Source: Diadema setosum
Taxonomy: Eukaryota; Echinodermata; Echinoidea; Diadematoida; Diadematidae
Assembly (NCBI RefSeq): GCF_964275005.1
Contig: NC_092706.1
Coordinates: 3,043,113 to 3,107,112, forward strand
Length of the DNA stretch: 64,000 nt
Reading direction: 5' to 3'
This document shows, piece by piece, positions 1 to 12,400 of this stretch. Numbering within the stretch: position 1 is the first letter of the stretch; every line of letters starts with the position of its first letter. Under the pieces are notes generated by a model. The model was not told where the DNA came from and ran no database searches. It saw only the letters and a program-made list of their open reading frames with translations. Position numbers and translations under genes: made by a program.

Positions 1-1285
1 TCGTCTGAATATACGATGCAGAGCTGACATTACAGACTAGTAAACCATACATATCCTGCAATCAGTATAGAACAGTATGATGTTCAGGCTACTGTCTTTT
101 TGTTGTTTTGGTTGATCTCCCCCCCCCCCCCCCCCACCTCAATCACACTCCAGAAGGAATGATAGATCATCTGCAAATACCTGGTATTGCATGTGGAGTA
201 TGTTACTTAGATCCCTCGGCTAGGGGCTGTCTCATAAAGCATTTCAACAACATCAACAACAAAAAAAGATTTGTGATAGATTGCACATTGGCAGCCAAAA
301 ATCATCAGAGAGCATTTGAAATGGCTGTCATGGCAACTACAAATTACTGTACCGTGAAAAAATTGCAAACCTTTGAAGACAAGAAATAATGGATAATTTC
401 GCATTTGATAACAAAAAAGAGAAATAAATGAAACAAAAAATACATTTCATCAGAACGGAGACAGCAAACTATTTTGTGTAGGAGTTGTTTAAATTTGGTC
501 ATTTAAGTTGTCATTTAGTATGCAAAGCCTTGCTTTTAATGGTAACAAGCTACCCTGGGTCAAACAGTGGAAATGGAACAATATAAATCACAGAGTATAA
601 AGTACAATTTATAAGGACAGTGTCCGTATCACTTCCACTGTTAGTGTTGAGTCTATGTGTTTTCTTGGGGGCATTGTTCTTGCATAGTGTTGAATGTACA
701 GTATGGTAGGCTGCATGTATACAATACCAGGCTGCTTTGAGCTACTTTGTATTAAAACCACCATTATTGATTTCTAGGGTCAGTTTTTCAGAGAACTCTA
801 TCTAGCGATCAATTATCAGAATTTCATGGCACTGAAGTCTGAAGTCATGTTACAACCGTGTAGCTACTGAGTTTAGAATAGCAAGTACAGCTGTACCTTG
901 CTTGGAATTTTTCAGACCTTTCTGCATTCATGTTCTGTTTATTCTTGTAAACCTACTAGATATTCTGCACTCCACAAATACAGGATATCACTACACTACT
1001 ACACACTGGTTTTAGTTGCAATATAAAGAAATATATAGCTTCAGCATACAAATGTCAAAAACCACTTGTAAGACACAAGGAGAACCGGTTGCTGATTCCT
1101 TAAAGTTGAATTGGTGCTAAACAGCAATTAAAAGGGGGGAAACATATAATTTTTTTTTTTTAATTCACTTTGCATTTGAATACTCTGCCCTGTACACTGC
1201 ATTGAGATATGCAAATCTACTGGCATGATCAATTTTGTTGACCTACAATTCTATTTCTAATAGGAAGCTCAAATCATTATATTAA
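1..1285. other. gene-less stretch, no recognised feature
   Basis: No exon or repeat with defined ends was recognised here. There is a poly-C run near 120-135 and otherwise AT-rich unique-looking sequence. A 93-codon open frame on the plus strand from 108 begins in the poly-C run, resembles no family I know and is probably chance. Confidence 0.4.
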
Positions 1286-1590
1286 ATGGGTTAGTCAAAT
1301 ACCGGTTAGTGATTGGCTAAACACAGTCACGTGATGGAGGTACATTCGTTATGTTCTCCCATGGGAGAGCATTCTTGTTATGTTCTCCCATGGGAAAACA
1401 TTTCCCTGTAACAAATACCCGCACGCACAGTGAATTTGGCTCTGCGCGAGCTAGCGCGATCGAGTGTGTTGTGCGCGTGCTGGACCTTTTACGCTAAGCA
1501 TACCATGATATCAATAAGGTACAGTACGGTTTGATGCGCCACTTTCAGAGCGTGAAATCAATTGATAATGATGGTATTTGACTAACCCAT
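1286..1590. mobile_element. MITE with 18-bp terminal inverted repeats
   Basis: The left end reads ATGGGTTAGTCAAATACC and the right end is its reverse complement, giving a 305-bp element with no coding capacity. Inside is a short direct duplication around the motif TTCTCCCATGGGA (about 1352-1395). The superfamily is not determined because no clear target duplication is visible. This is a non-autonomous DNA transposon by structure only. Confidence 0.7.
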
Positions 1591-1600
1591 ATAATATAAC

Positions 1601-1780
1601 AGATGATGACTTTTGTTGTCGGGAACATACCAAACGTTCGACCCTCAGGGTTTGAAATACTATTTCGGGAGGCTATAAGTCCCGAGACGAAGTCGAGGGA
1701 CTTATAACCTCCCTCAATAGCATTTCAAACCCTTCGGGTGGAACATTCGGTATGTTCCCTTCCCCCGCCAGTCATCATCT
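1601..1780. repeat. 180-bp hairpin (fold-back) element
   Basis: AGATGATGACT at the left is mirrored by AGTCATCATCT at the right. Inside, GGGAACATACC pairs with GGTATGTTCCC, followed by long pairing arms around TTTGAAAT and GGACTTATA. Almost the whole segment can fold into one stem with a loop near 1690. It lies 10 bp after the neighbouring MITE. It is probably a palindromic non-autonomous DNA transposon. Confidence 0.65.
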
Positions 1781-3910
1781 CTATAATGTTTCACTTCATA
1801 CACAAACAAGCAAACTATCCCACTCTATCTCCCCCCCCCCACCCACCCACTCTCCCTCCCTTCCCTCCCTATCTTCTTCTCGCCTGTCTACCTAACTCTT
1901 CTTCATTCTGTTCATCTTCTTTCATTCTTTCCTTCCATATTCTTTCTTTGGTAAAACCATATCAGAGAGTGTTGCACTATGTTACAATCTACAAATTGTA
2001 CATGTATTTGTTTACAATGTACTTACAGCTTTTTGCATCTCCCTCTCTCACACTTCATCTCTCTCTCTCCCTCTCTCTCTCCCTCTCTTGCTCTTCTTCC
2101 TTGTTTTCACATAAACATAAATCTCCCTTTCCTAACTTTTCCTTCCTCATTTTGATTACTTTTTTTTTTTTACCCATGTGAGTTTTCATCCAGAAACATA
2201 AACATTGCAAATCACCACGATATTCAAATGGGGTTTGCTGGCGACTGAGAATTTTGGCTTCAGACACTTGGCAAAACAAAATCCATCATGCATGTTGCTG
2301 GCAGGTTTTGCAGCCTTCACAATAGCTCAGTTCGATCCAAGTATCTCTTGATCAACACTGTTACTGCCATCAGCAACACGCTTTCACATAATGCTTGTGG
2401 CATTTCAAAGTGGTAGACATACAAGGGTTAAATTATATGTACAGCGAATTCAAGAATTTGACACCTTTAACAGAAAGGGCAAAAAATTGAAAGTTGTCCA
2501 GACTTTTAGAATGGGTGAAAAGCAAAACATGATGAAGAGGCTTATAAAGTTGTGATAGTAAAGCTTCCCAATCAGGAAATAAATGATTCAAACTTGCTAT
2601 GAAAACATACTGTGGACATTACCACTCCCAAAACAATAATGAAAGCAGCAACAACAATAACAACAGCAATGATTAGTAACAAGGAAACAAACACAACAAA
2701 CACCAGAGAAAGAACTTCAACATTATTAAAAGGGAAAAAATTGCCAAGATCATCCTTCATCATAATTACTACATCGTACCTTCACTGCTTTACAATTTTA
2801 GCAACTGAAACTGACCGGTAAATCCAGCATTTTTCCCAAAATTTTGCTGTTGATGCAATGTAATAAATTACTGTATAATATTCTTGCATATAATGATCAA
2901 ATATATACCCTATGCATTACCAAACACAAACTATATGTGTATGAACATACTGAACAGCAAAAACAGTAACTATACAACCACCAGCACAAGTTAAAGTATT
3001 CCTTATCTCCCAACCCCCCCCCCTTATATTTCTTGAGTTGAGTAAAATCAATACTCAATTAAATCTGAATGTTTAAAAAGTTTTAGCAGCCTGGTTAAGC
3101 AATTAAGTAACACCTTATCTTGAGTTCTGTTGAGAATGGAAGGCACTATGCAGCTACAATGTATTAGATGGGCTATTGTGACGGGCAGGGTGCCAGAACT
3201 TTCTATTGCTGATTGGAGATTACTAGTCTAATCAACTGCACAAATGGGGTTTGGGTGTTATTTTTGTTTTATGTGCAAGGATGAAGACTTAAATCATCAT
3301 AAGTGCCAATGACCAATGGACAGAATATGTGTTCCACAACACTGATCAAATGGATTGGTAAATTTCTAGAATAAGGCAGCCATCAGACTATATATTGGTC
3401 ATATGAATAGTCACTGATTAAGGAGATTACTGGAAAATGAGGAATGTTCATGTGCATCTTAGTTTCATGAATTTCGAGAGAGCCAAGATTCACAAAGTTA
3501 AAATGGATGTGAAAGTTTTTGTCCACACTTAATGCATTGATTGAATGCCAATGACAATTTGTAAAAATTTCATGCCACGTAGAATATAGTCAGCTCCAAT
3601 TTGTGGAAGTTTCATACTGCGAAATATCTTGCTTTACAGTATCATACTCACAACCACAACATACTAGTGTGTGATACAAATTTGTACTTCCCTGATATCA
3701 CAAGCAGAAAAACTTACTCATGTAATTTGTTTTTATTCCTCTATTCTTTATCATGAAGGATTCTGCAGATAGTCGCATAGATTCACAGCTGAGTATATGT
3801 GGGTTAGGGTATATTTTTTCCACTTTTTAGAACAAAAATTCCTCAAATCAGTGACTGTGTATAATGTACAATAATTGAAGGAATATTTCACAAAATGTAT
3901 GCATCTTACA
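1781..3910. other. gene-poor stretch with pyrimidine-rich simple sequence
   Basis: 1800-2170 is dominated by C- and CT-rich simple sequence, including a CT repeat at about 2057-2089. The rest is AT-rich and featureless. A minus-strand open frame of roughly 35 codons at about 2336-2440, ending in TGA, could be a terminal exon of the unknown gene to the right. It lacks a strong acceptor, so I do not call it. Confidence 0.35.
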
Positions 3911-4346
3911 AAGTCAACATTGCTACACTACTGAAATCTTGCTAAGTACAGTGTATTATCAAATGGTGGCATTTTAATGACAAAGCTTTCAAAGTGTCAC
4001 TGTAAATCATTCTATAATTCGGGCCTGTATAATTCCCAGAGACAGACAAAAGGTTAGTCATGGGAATCATGAAGGTACAAAAACATCCATCCATGATCTA
4101 AAACGTCATTCAATAAAGTTAGGGGCATGAGTGGGAGAGAGTCAACATTGCTACACTGCTGAAATCTTGCTAAGTATTATCAAATGGTGGCATTTTAATG
4201 ACAAAGCTTTCAAAGTGGCACTAAATCATTCTTTAATTCCCAGAGACTGACAAAAGTTCAGTCATGGGAATCACGAAGGTACAAGAACATCCTTTCAAGA
4301 TCTAAAACAACATTCAATAAAGTTACAGGCATGAGTGGGAGAGAAT
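3911..4346. repeat. tandem duplication, two units of about 210-230 bp
   Basis: The segment starting at the motif GTCAACATTGCTACAC (3911) is repeated from about 4139. Both copies continue through GCATTTTAATGACAAAGC and end with GGCATGAGTGGGAGAGA. The second copy is about 20 bp shorter because of small deletions. No coding content is visible. It is a local duplication, not a known transposon. Confidence 0.75.
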
Positions 4347-4808
4347 CAGAGAAAAAAACCGACATGACATGCCATCCCATATTCTTTCAAATCTTATTTG
4401 TATGGTATTGGAGAAAAGTATATAGGTCAGTGGCATCTTCCTTGGAAACATTACAATAGTCAACATAAACAATATAAAAGGCATGATTATATGAGAACAT
4501 GGACCTACATTAACCTGTTGAAGACAAATCCCGAGTATAGACTCAGGCAAGGGTCTACGGGAAATGCATGTTGTAGCAAAATCAGCCCATCCTTAATTGG
4601 TTAAAAACATGTTATGTAAATTGAAAAAACAGGCAAGAAAAATGTCATGCAAATTTAAACAAAGAAAAAACTTTGTCAGGTATATATGTGTACATGTAGA
4701 TTCCAAGTGTTGATATCAATTAGAATATATGGAAATGACATTGTATTAGTCTACATTTTAGTACCAAACTGAGCATTTTACAGAAAATCAAAAGCCATAA
4801 ATACTCAC
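4347..4808. other. gene-less stretch
   Basis: AT-rich sequence with no recognised exon or repeat ends. It would be intronic or 3' flanking sequence of the minus-strand gene whose exon ends at 4809. Confidence 0.35.
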
Positions 4809-7128
4809 CACTGATGAGCTCGAATTTAGCACATGGAACAAAGCCTTCAAAAGATCCACATTCGCACTGATCTGCCGAGCGAATCTAGGCATTTCTGATC
4901 CCGGTAACGACTGTCAGAAAGAGAGCAATTCCAGTGAAATTATAGTTTCCATGATTGCCATGATGGTTATGTGGTATACAACACATTCATATATTTACAA
5001 TACATTTTCCTGCAGGATCTGCCTCTACATAACCTTTCACATACAGTACTTGGCCTGAAAAAATAATAACAAGAAAATATTAAAAAAAAAACCTAATGAA
5101 TTACAACTCACCTGCATTTGACAGTGTAGCATTTCAAAATCCTTTTCATGTGCAAATTATGAACAATAAAAATCATAACAATAACACTTTACAAAACTAA
5201 GAGCACAGAAATGAGTACCCATATTAAGATTATAAATAAAAAGGGTTATCAAGTTCCACTAGGGTACCTGGTATTAACATTCATATTTTGACAAATAGAA
5301 CAAAAACGAACGAGAGAGAAAAAAAAACAGGTACTCAGTGAACAAGATAATGAAATGAAGAAAAACCAGGAGAAAGATAAATGATGTGTTTACACTTATA
5401 TTTTCATATTCATTCATTCATTCATATTTATTATTCAACCAAAAACTTCCAAGGCACTTTACAAGTAGATGCACAATTTTGTATTTAAAGCATTGCTCTA
5501 AAGATATCATAAGTGAATAAATGTAAAATGAAATCTCATGAGGATTCCACCATTTACTTACTGGCTATCATAAAAATCATATTATTTATAAGAATGATTT
5601 AAAAACACTTTATTAAAGATCATGTCTAAAGAAAAGACAGTGCTCGGGAAATTACACTGTACCAAGGGGATCAAAACAATTTTTTAAACAGTCAATTCTT
5701 TTCTAGTGCCAAGTTTCGTGCACAGTGGATGGCATGCAGAATGAGGCCAGCAACATACCGGTAGTAAGTGGTTACAAGCTTCAAGTTAGCAATTCAGAAA
5801 TGGAAATGAAGAAGGCAACAGACAGAAGAAGGCTTGAAAGAGAAAGAGAAAAGAAATGAAGCAAGCAAAATGAAAGAAAAGGAAGAACTTCAAAGGGAAA
5901 AATTGGGGGAAAGGAACAAGCAATTTATCTTAAAGTGAAAACAAAGTTCTGGTAAGGGCCTGAGAACCCGTCTGGCACCATTTCATATTTGCTTGCAATA
6001 TATCGAAAGAGTCTACAAAGAAACTTACCTGGCTGACGCGGTTTGCCGGAATGATGAGTCGTTTTGGAGTATTTTGAGAAAAATAATAAAAGTCGGTAGA
6101 CCGACTTTTATTCCAGAAGGCTCCAGACTAACTCGGTCTCAGGGAAAACTCGACCCTATTTCAGACAATTTATACACAGTTCGTGATCGCCATGTTCATC
6201 AGTACTCTATAATACCACGGGTACCAAACGAGGCCTTGATGAGCAGACAGGAAAGTGCGTGCTAATCCTGTACAAAACAAATGGACAGAGCGCGGTCCTC
6301 AAGCCTATACGCACATCACCTCAGTTGCTGAGACGTGCGGTCTTTGAAGTTTTTGTTGTTGTTTATCAAGTGTCTTTTCGATTGTTTTTAGAGGTCCTTG
6401 AGAGGCGGACACTAATTTTGCATGCGCGCCAAAGAGGTTTTTGATGCGCACGTTGTAACAACTCGGACCATTACTGCGAGTAGCCAGAGAACGCTACAAT
6501 GTAGTTTATACAGGCCGCTCCCATATGCATAGTACAACACTGTACAATCCAGAGGGACAATCAATACAACTCATCCCGCCGTCAAGCAAAGCGAGGCCGA
6601 GTTATCCCCGAGTCCGAGTCTAGCCTGACCCCGTTAGGGTAAGTTCTGAGACTGAACGTTTATGGTTAATATTTCCCATTTTCGTCGTTACCCATCGAAT
6701 ATCTTGTTATTACAGCGTTATTCCGCACATTTCCTAGGCATACGTTCACATTTTGGAGCAAAATTTGACAACTTTTGCAGGCGTACCAGAACTTTGTTTG
6801 GGCTTTAATGAGTCAGCAAAGGTAAAGATTGCCATAAAGGATTAATACATTTGTAATTTGTGTGCTTACAAAATGATTTTTCTCATTTCTGGCCTCAGAA
6901 GATTGCAAGATTGGTTTATCCACAGAAGGTCGAGGTTTGGTTACATCGTCCAAGAATGCAGCAACTTTTATTCAAAGTAAATTCTTAATGCAATCAAAGT
7001 GTCTCTGATGTGGTATCAAATGGCTGAACATGTTAAAGAGTGATATCAAACCTGACTCACCTTATATTCCGTCAGCCATTCTCTAACCAGCTTTTGGTCC
7101 ATCTTTAGCTTGTCAGTTATCATGAGGA
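4809..7128 (-). CDS. partial minus-strand gene, unknown function (two exons)
   Basis: Two exons are supported by splice signals and open frame. Exon 7061-7128 has acceptor TTTGTAG and donor AAG|GTGAGT. It is open in one frame only and contains LKMDQKLVREWLTEYK. Exon 4809-4910 has acceptor TTCTGACAG and donor GTG|GTGAGT. It is also open in one frame only, with 34 codons including MPRFARQISANVDLLKALF. The two join in phase 0 and give a hydrophilic, helix-prone stretch of about 56 residues. I do not recognise the family. Translation could begin at an ATG inside exon 7061-7128 or in a 5' exon near 9223-9351. The gene should continue left of 4809, but no further exon was identified with confidence, so this entry is a fragment. 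The intron 4911-7060 contains a SINE-like 3' tail and a diverged palindrome and no other recognised exon. Confidence 0.5.
5402..5470 (-). mobile_element. possible SINE/LINE 3' tail fragment
   Basis: Read on the minus strand, the segment has GTAAAGTGCCTTGG followed by AATAATAAATATG and an (AATG)n run. This is the layout of many tRNA-derived SINE and L2-like 3' ends. No head or promoter boxes were found, so it is a truncated fragment. Confidence 0.35.
6085..6640. repeat. degenerate fold-back region
   Basis: There is a near-perfect hairpin AAAAGTCGGTAGACCGACTTTT at about 6088-6110. The block after it (AGGCTCCAGACTAACTCGG) is loosely mirrored near 6600-6630. It is probably an old palindromic element. 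The 90-codon open frame across it is not supported as a gene. Confidence 0.3.
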
Positions 7129-9222
7129 CTACAAAGAAGGAAAAACAGACCAATAAGATTTAAAAAAAAATAACAAAGAATGAAATATCAACACAAAGCT
7201 GAGTGGATGATTCTGATGCCCAATGAAATACCATCTACATGTACTAGAACCCCTCTAGTATACAATATGGCATTATACTGTAGGGCCTATAGATGTGTTT
7301 TGGATCAAAAAGTTATCATCTAGTGATTGGTTGAAAGAGCTTCAGGGCAATTCCGCAATTACAAATGTAGAAGGACATGACACCAAAAACAGAAATGTGC
7401 CTCTTTATCTTAACCTTTGATTTATGTATCAACTAATGCCGTGGATGTTCACAAGACATCATAAAGATCTTTCAAATCCTATAGTAGATTTCTTTTTTCC
7501 TATTCATTGATTTTGCAAGATCTAAAACAATCATTTAAAATGTACATATGGAACTGGGGACACTTAAATTCACATAAATGCAAATTACAGTGGGTTCCTT
7601 TGATATGTTGTTTCCTCCAAGTTTTGCTATAAAGGGAAAAAGATTGATAGACCCTATATTCAAATATCCCAGTCTAGGTCATATTTCATCAAAACAAAGG
7701 GGTAAATAGACCTGCAGAATTACTCCAGACAAATGTAACACTACAAACCATAACATTAGTAACGTTACACCATAACATTACTAACCATGCTTTTGGGGGT
7801 CTAGCTAAAAAAAAAAAATTATCAGTCAAACTGCTAAAAATATTTGCAGGAACATTTGTCATGATACAATAATTGAAATCAAAGCAACACTTTGTTTGTA
7901 GTAACTTACAATTTTGCACACTTTTTGTGATATATACTGTAAGACAATGATTTTTTTTTTTGTCATGATCTTTATTTGCAACGTTACTAACAGATCCTTT
8001 AAGTTGCTATGGCAACTCTAATATTTGTTGAATTGAATCTATTCATTTCTATGTCATATAAAACCTGGGAAGGATGAACATGTTTTTAACATGATTTTGA
8101 CTTGAAATGAATAAATGGTGATTAAATATGTAAAATTACTTAAATGTAGATCTAATGTTACTAATCACAGAATTCCCCTTCAAGTGATTATTAGTATTTT
8201 CAGGTATGTCAGTGTTGGCATGTTTGACACTGCATGGAATGGCGTACAATTTGCAAAATGTAACTTTTATGATGACATATTTCTGTAAATGGCCTACTTT
8301 TTGCAAAATTGTCACAAAGCAATTATGACGTATCACAAAGCAATTCTGATAGCATGTGCTGCTTCGTTCGGTCAGTACGGATCCCTCTAAAAGTACAACA
8401 AAAACATCACATGTACCACACAACTTCTCGTCTCACATTTTCCCTTCCTTGCTTGAATTCTTTTATCCAAAATATAAAACAAATATACGGTCAGATGTAG
8501 AGCTACTGCCTTTTATATTTTGAGTTTGTAGTTCTATATGATATGAACTTACAAATGCAGTAACAAGTACTCTGTACTATGTAGCACCTTGCTAGGCACC
8601 TAGACTAGATCCAATTCACGTAAATTTGTAACTCAATCTCTTTCATGTTATACAGACACCCAGGCCCAGTTGATGTTGACCCACCCTTCACAATTTCTCT
8701 TTGACTTTGTAATAATATTTCAGATCAGTCATCTGTCTTAATACTCTTGTCTAGTCTAACTAACAATGACACAATTAGCAAGGTACGTACGTCACAGATT
8801 TGGACTTGTCGTGGTATTCACGTAGACGTCTAAGGCATATCAGTGCAAGACGCCCTATAAAAGTCACTCACAAGTGTGATGAGGCGAGGAAAACACATTC
8901 TTCAATGACAATGTCAATAAAAAGACTGTAGGGCCTACAGTATGCCGCCCTATACAGTACTTTAGTACCCAGGCCCTATTGACCGCTCGGCTCGGGCCGC
9001 CCCTGGCCCACGATCGGGCGTACCGACTACGGGGCAGGCGCGGGGCGGGTACTGTGCCGTGCGTACCCGGAGCTAGCCGGCTTGATTACGGTAGTGTATT
9101 TTACAGAATGTTGCGTAGAGACTCTAGCACCGGATGTCACAACAAAATATTATGAGAAACACCAGAATGAACATCTAAGCGATACTAAACCCACTGCACA
9201 TACTGCACATTTAATAACTCAC
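7129..9222. other. intron or 5' region of the unknown minus-strand gene
   Basis: No coding exon was found. The left part is AT-rich with poly-A/T runs. Around 8960-9080 there is a GC-rich patch that begins with CTATTGACCG, resembling one end of the MITE at 40997. It is otherwise unassigned. Confidence 0.35.
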
Positions 9223-9351
9223 CTTATCACGTATTTCAGAGTAAGTGATAGCAACGAGAGAAAATGTTGATCGACTCACATCACATACGTATGCGAACGC
9301 CTCTAAAGATGGAAAAGTCGGCTCACAGTATCCGCCGCAAAAATCTAGCAT
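9223..9351 (-). other. candidate 5' exon of the unknown minus-strand gene
   Basis: A strong donor, AAG|GTGAGT, lies at 9223. Upstream of it (higher coordinates) a frame is open from an ATG at 9349-9351 for 43 codons, with motifs GGYCEPTF and FSLVAITYSEIRDK. It ends in phase 0, which does not match the phase needed by the 7061-7128 exon. Either it is untranslated there, an exon in between is missing, or a different donor is used. Its position only 140 bp from the MRPL10 start codon suggests a divergent gene pair. Confidence 0.35.
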
Positions 9352-9491
9352 ACACAAGTTGCTGCACTCATGCACTGTACATGTCGCACAGAAGTGGCCA
9401 TTGAATCAATGTGTGCGATCGGTTGTGTTTGGACTGCAAAATAGCTGGCGCTATTCACGTAGCGCCAGAGCGAGTTGATGGATAGTTCAAC
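9352..9491. promoter_or_regulatory. probable bidirectional promoter / MRPL10 5'UTR
   Basis: The interval separates the MRPL10 start codon from the candidate divergent exon. It is richer in CpG than the flanking DNA, and no TATA box is obvious. A perfect 9-bp stem, CTGGCGCTA...TAGCGCCAG with a 6-nt loop (about 9445-9468), sits just upstream of the MRPL10 ATG. Promoter function is inferred from gene geometry only. Confidence 0.4.
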
Positions 9492-12400
9492 ATGGCGACT
9501 TTCTTGAGGAGAGCCGTGACAGGTGATTACCAAACTCGTTGTAGATTTACCGATTATTTTGTCCATGCGTACTAGCCAAAGATCACAAGTGCATGTATTT
9601 TCAATACTGTAGTAATCCCTCATAACGTTATGTGAACGAAAAGTGTTAGAGAAACGTAAAGAAAGAATTAGAAGTAATATAGGGTGACGAGGGGTCGGTA
9701 AATATAATTAGTTTGGAATAGTCCCATACATTAAAAATGAAGTTGTGCACTGCTAAACGTTCATGACCATGATGACGTGACTGTCGTGAGTGATACAATG
9801 ATGATTGAGAAAGCATGTGTATTAGTGCTGGATGCTGTGGTTTTGGCATTGTGAGAAGCAGAGCCTTATTTGATACTGTAACCGTTAGATGTCCATGTGA
9901 GGTTGTTATCACGGTATCGTACTCGTAATAATAGTTAGCCAGACCAGACGCCGTGCTGTACCCCCGCATCCCCACCAGCTCACCGACTGGGCTGTTTTAC
10001 GATGTGTGACCCTGTGTATTAAAAGATTAGACTCTATTATCTATAGACAGGGGCGGATCTAGCTTTTTTTAAAGGGGGGGGGGGGGTCGGGGCGGTATGC
10101 GAGGGAGCGTACTACTTGTAGCGACCGAGCCCGAGCAAGCGGAGCGAGCGAGGGGGGGGGGGGATGGGAGGGGGGTGTCCCCCCTCCCACAGTAGGGAGA
10201 ATTTTTGAAAATCTGTGTGTGAAAATGGCGTTTTCTTGCATCTAAAACACCACTATTTTTGGTATAGAGGTCATTGCCATAAATAGAAAAAAATAAAAGT
10301 ACAAGTTTTAAAAAAAAAGATAAGATAAAAAAAAATGGTCCCCAGATTTTTTTTTTTTTTTTTTTGGGGGGGGGGTTGCAACCCCCCAACCCCCCCCCCC
10401 CTCCCCCTAGATCCGCTTCTGATAGAACGCTAGTAATATTAATTATATAAGACAACACTAACCGACAACAGTGTGGTGTTTTGGCCACACTGCACTTTGA
10501 ATAAAAAGTAATAATTTTCATTGCCTTTTTTAGACAGAAAAATCCATCTGTCCGTAGCGTAGGAGTTTTTTATCATTTTTTTTTTTACTTTTACGGCTCT
10601 CCTCCGTACACTTAAGGTGATTCTGTGAAGCCAACCACAGTCTCCGCGGCACATGTCCCTGACAATATACAGACCGATCTTTCCGTCAATGCCTTTCTTA
10701 GCGGCACATGAATGCGCATTCATATTCAATAGAATTTATTTGCAGTGAGTCTTTGACTTCACAATTCAGATCTTCTAATACAAACCATGCGCAATAGCAG
10801 GTATCAGAATCCCGTCCTGAACCTAACCACACTGGTGACCCAGTCCCACCTGATTACAATGGTATGATGTATCTCTTGATATGTTATTGCTTAGAAACAA
10901 GGAGACCAGCTAGAGACCAAAATACAGGATTTTGTGCCAGCATTCACAGCCGGAAAGCTGATCTGTTAGATGAGATACTTCCAATTATCAACAGAGAAAT
11001 TGATCTAAAATATAATCTGCCCATATGAGTTCAACTAGGAAAGATTTTGTCTAGGCCTTTAGGCCTTGCTGTGCATTTAATTTAGACGCCAAGTCGCTGA
11101 ACATTGTTGTACAGGCCTACAGCTTACATATACATAGCGCATACATGATCATGCATTATTGGAATTTATGCATGTTACTTGCATTAGTACCGGTACATGG
11201 AAATCAACAAAATAACAAGAAAGGAAAGAAAAACAGGACTTTTCAACTTATATGATTGTATGGAGTAATAATGCGATGTTGACTTGAGCAAGTTTTTTTT
11301 TTTTCTGTTTTGCCGTTAGATATTAACAAGATTGATATTAAGTGGTCATATTTTACAACTCAGTTTGAGTATTGGCAGTTTAGGCCAATGCCTGAACATG
11401 ATATCTTTTACTGTTTTTCTTTTCTTTTCTTTTCTTTTCTTTTCTTTTCAGCCTATGTCTGGACCCCATCGACAGTGTGCGTCAGGACCATGAAGTCTGT
11501 AAACACGCGAAAAAAGAAACCCATGCACATCATGCGTGCCAAACTAATGGCCCTCACGGAGCACAGAGCAAAGAAAGATCCACGGTCTGTAGCGGAGCAG
11601 TGTGGCATGACCTCTAGAATAAAGCCAGCAGCTGTTGAACAGGTTACTTTCCACTATCCAGCTACAAAAGTGATGATGATGATGATGATGATGATGATGT
11701 TGATGACAGTGATAATAATGGCAATGTTTTCTTTTCCTTTCTACTTTCCTGTCTACTTTTTCCTGTTTATCATTGTTATTCTTCAATCATGCAAAAATTT
11801 GTGACATTTGCAATAATGATACAGAACCTTTAAAGAGGGGCATGTTGGGCATAACAACTCTTCCAAAGATATCTGCATCAGGCATGGTTTGATCCCTTGG
11901 TTATGAGTCCAGAGCCTGTCCAGTGTACCATAGCACCACTCCTTAGGGTGGGATTTCACAGAGCACGCGAACGATTTGCGAAGGACGCGAATGGCAATAT
12001 CCAGCATTCGTATTTTAGTCTGCAAAAGATTGCCAAGCGAACGTGAGGGTTCGGAAGCGTCGTCAATTGTTCGCGAATGTCGTTTTTACTTCGGTGAGAA
12101 TTTCAAAAAAGTTTGAAATTTTTTGCGAACCTTTTCCGCACACTTGGTCGTGATTTGCTCGTGAATTGTTCTTGAAAGTGTCTTTAAAGCCTCGTCATAT
12201 GCACAAGAACTTCGCAAGACACGCGCGATGTTCGCAAAATGTTAGTGAAACCCCAAACAGACTCCAAAACTTTGGAGAATGTCTTGCGTATGTTACGTGA
12301 AATCTGCGAAGTTTTTCCGATCATTTTACGACGTAACCGCAAACTGTTCGCGTACCGTTTGAGACATTCTCGCGAACGTTTAGTGCATGTTTGGGGGATG

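Noticed and set aside
2336-2440. Terminal exon of the unknown minus-strand gene
   Set aside because: The frame ALCESVLLMAVTVLIKRY to a stop is suggestive, but the acceptor is weak and the phase link to 4809 is unproven.
6042-6240. Minus-strand exon ending at a consensus GTAAGT donor near 6041
   Set aside because: All frames behind the donor close quickly, and the region is a hairpin repeat.
5993-6265. 90-codon plus-strand frame
   Set aside because: It overlaps a diverged palindrome, has no splice context and resembles no known protein.
10059-10521. Proline/glycine-rich minus-strand frames
   Set aside because: Created by G and C runs inside a MITE.
11880-11945. tRNA-like boxes just left of the TTA-flanked fold-back
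   Set aside because: On the minus strand TGGTACACTGG and GGATCAAACC loosely resemble A and B boxes, but both deviate from consensus and no SINE body is recognisable.
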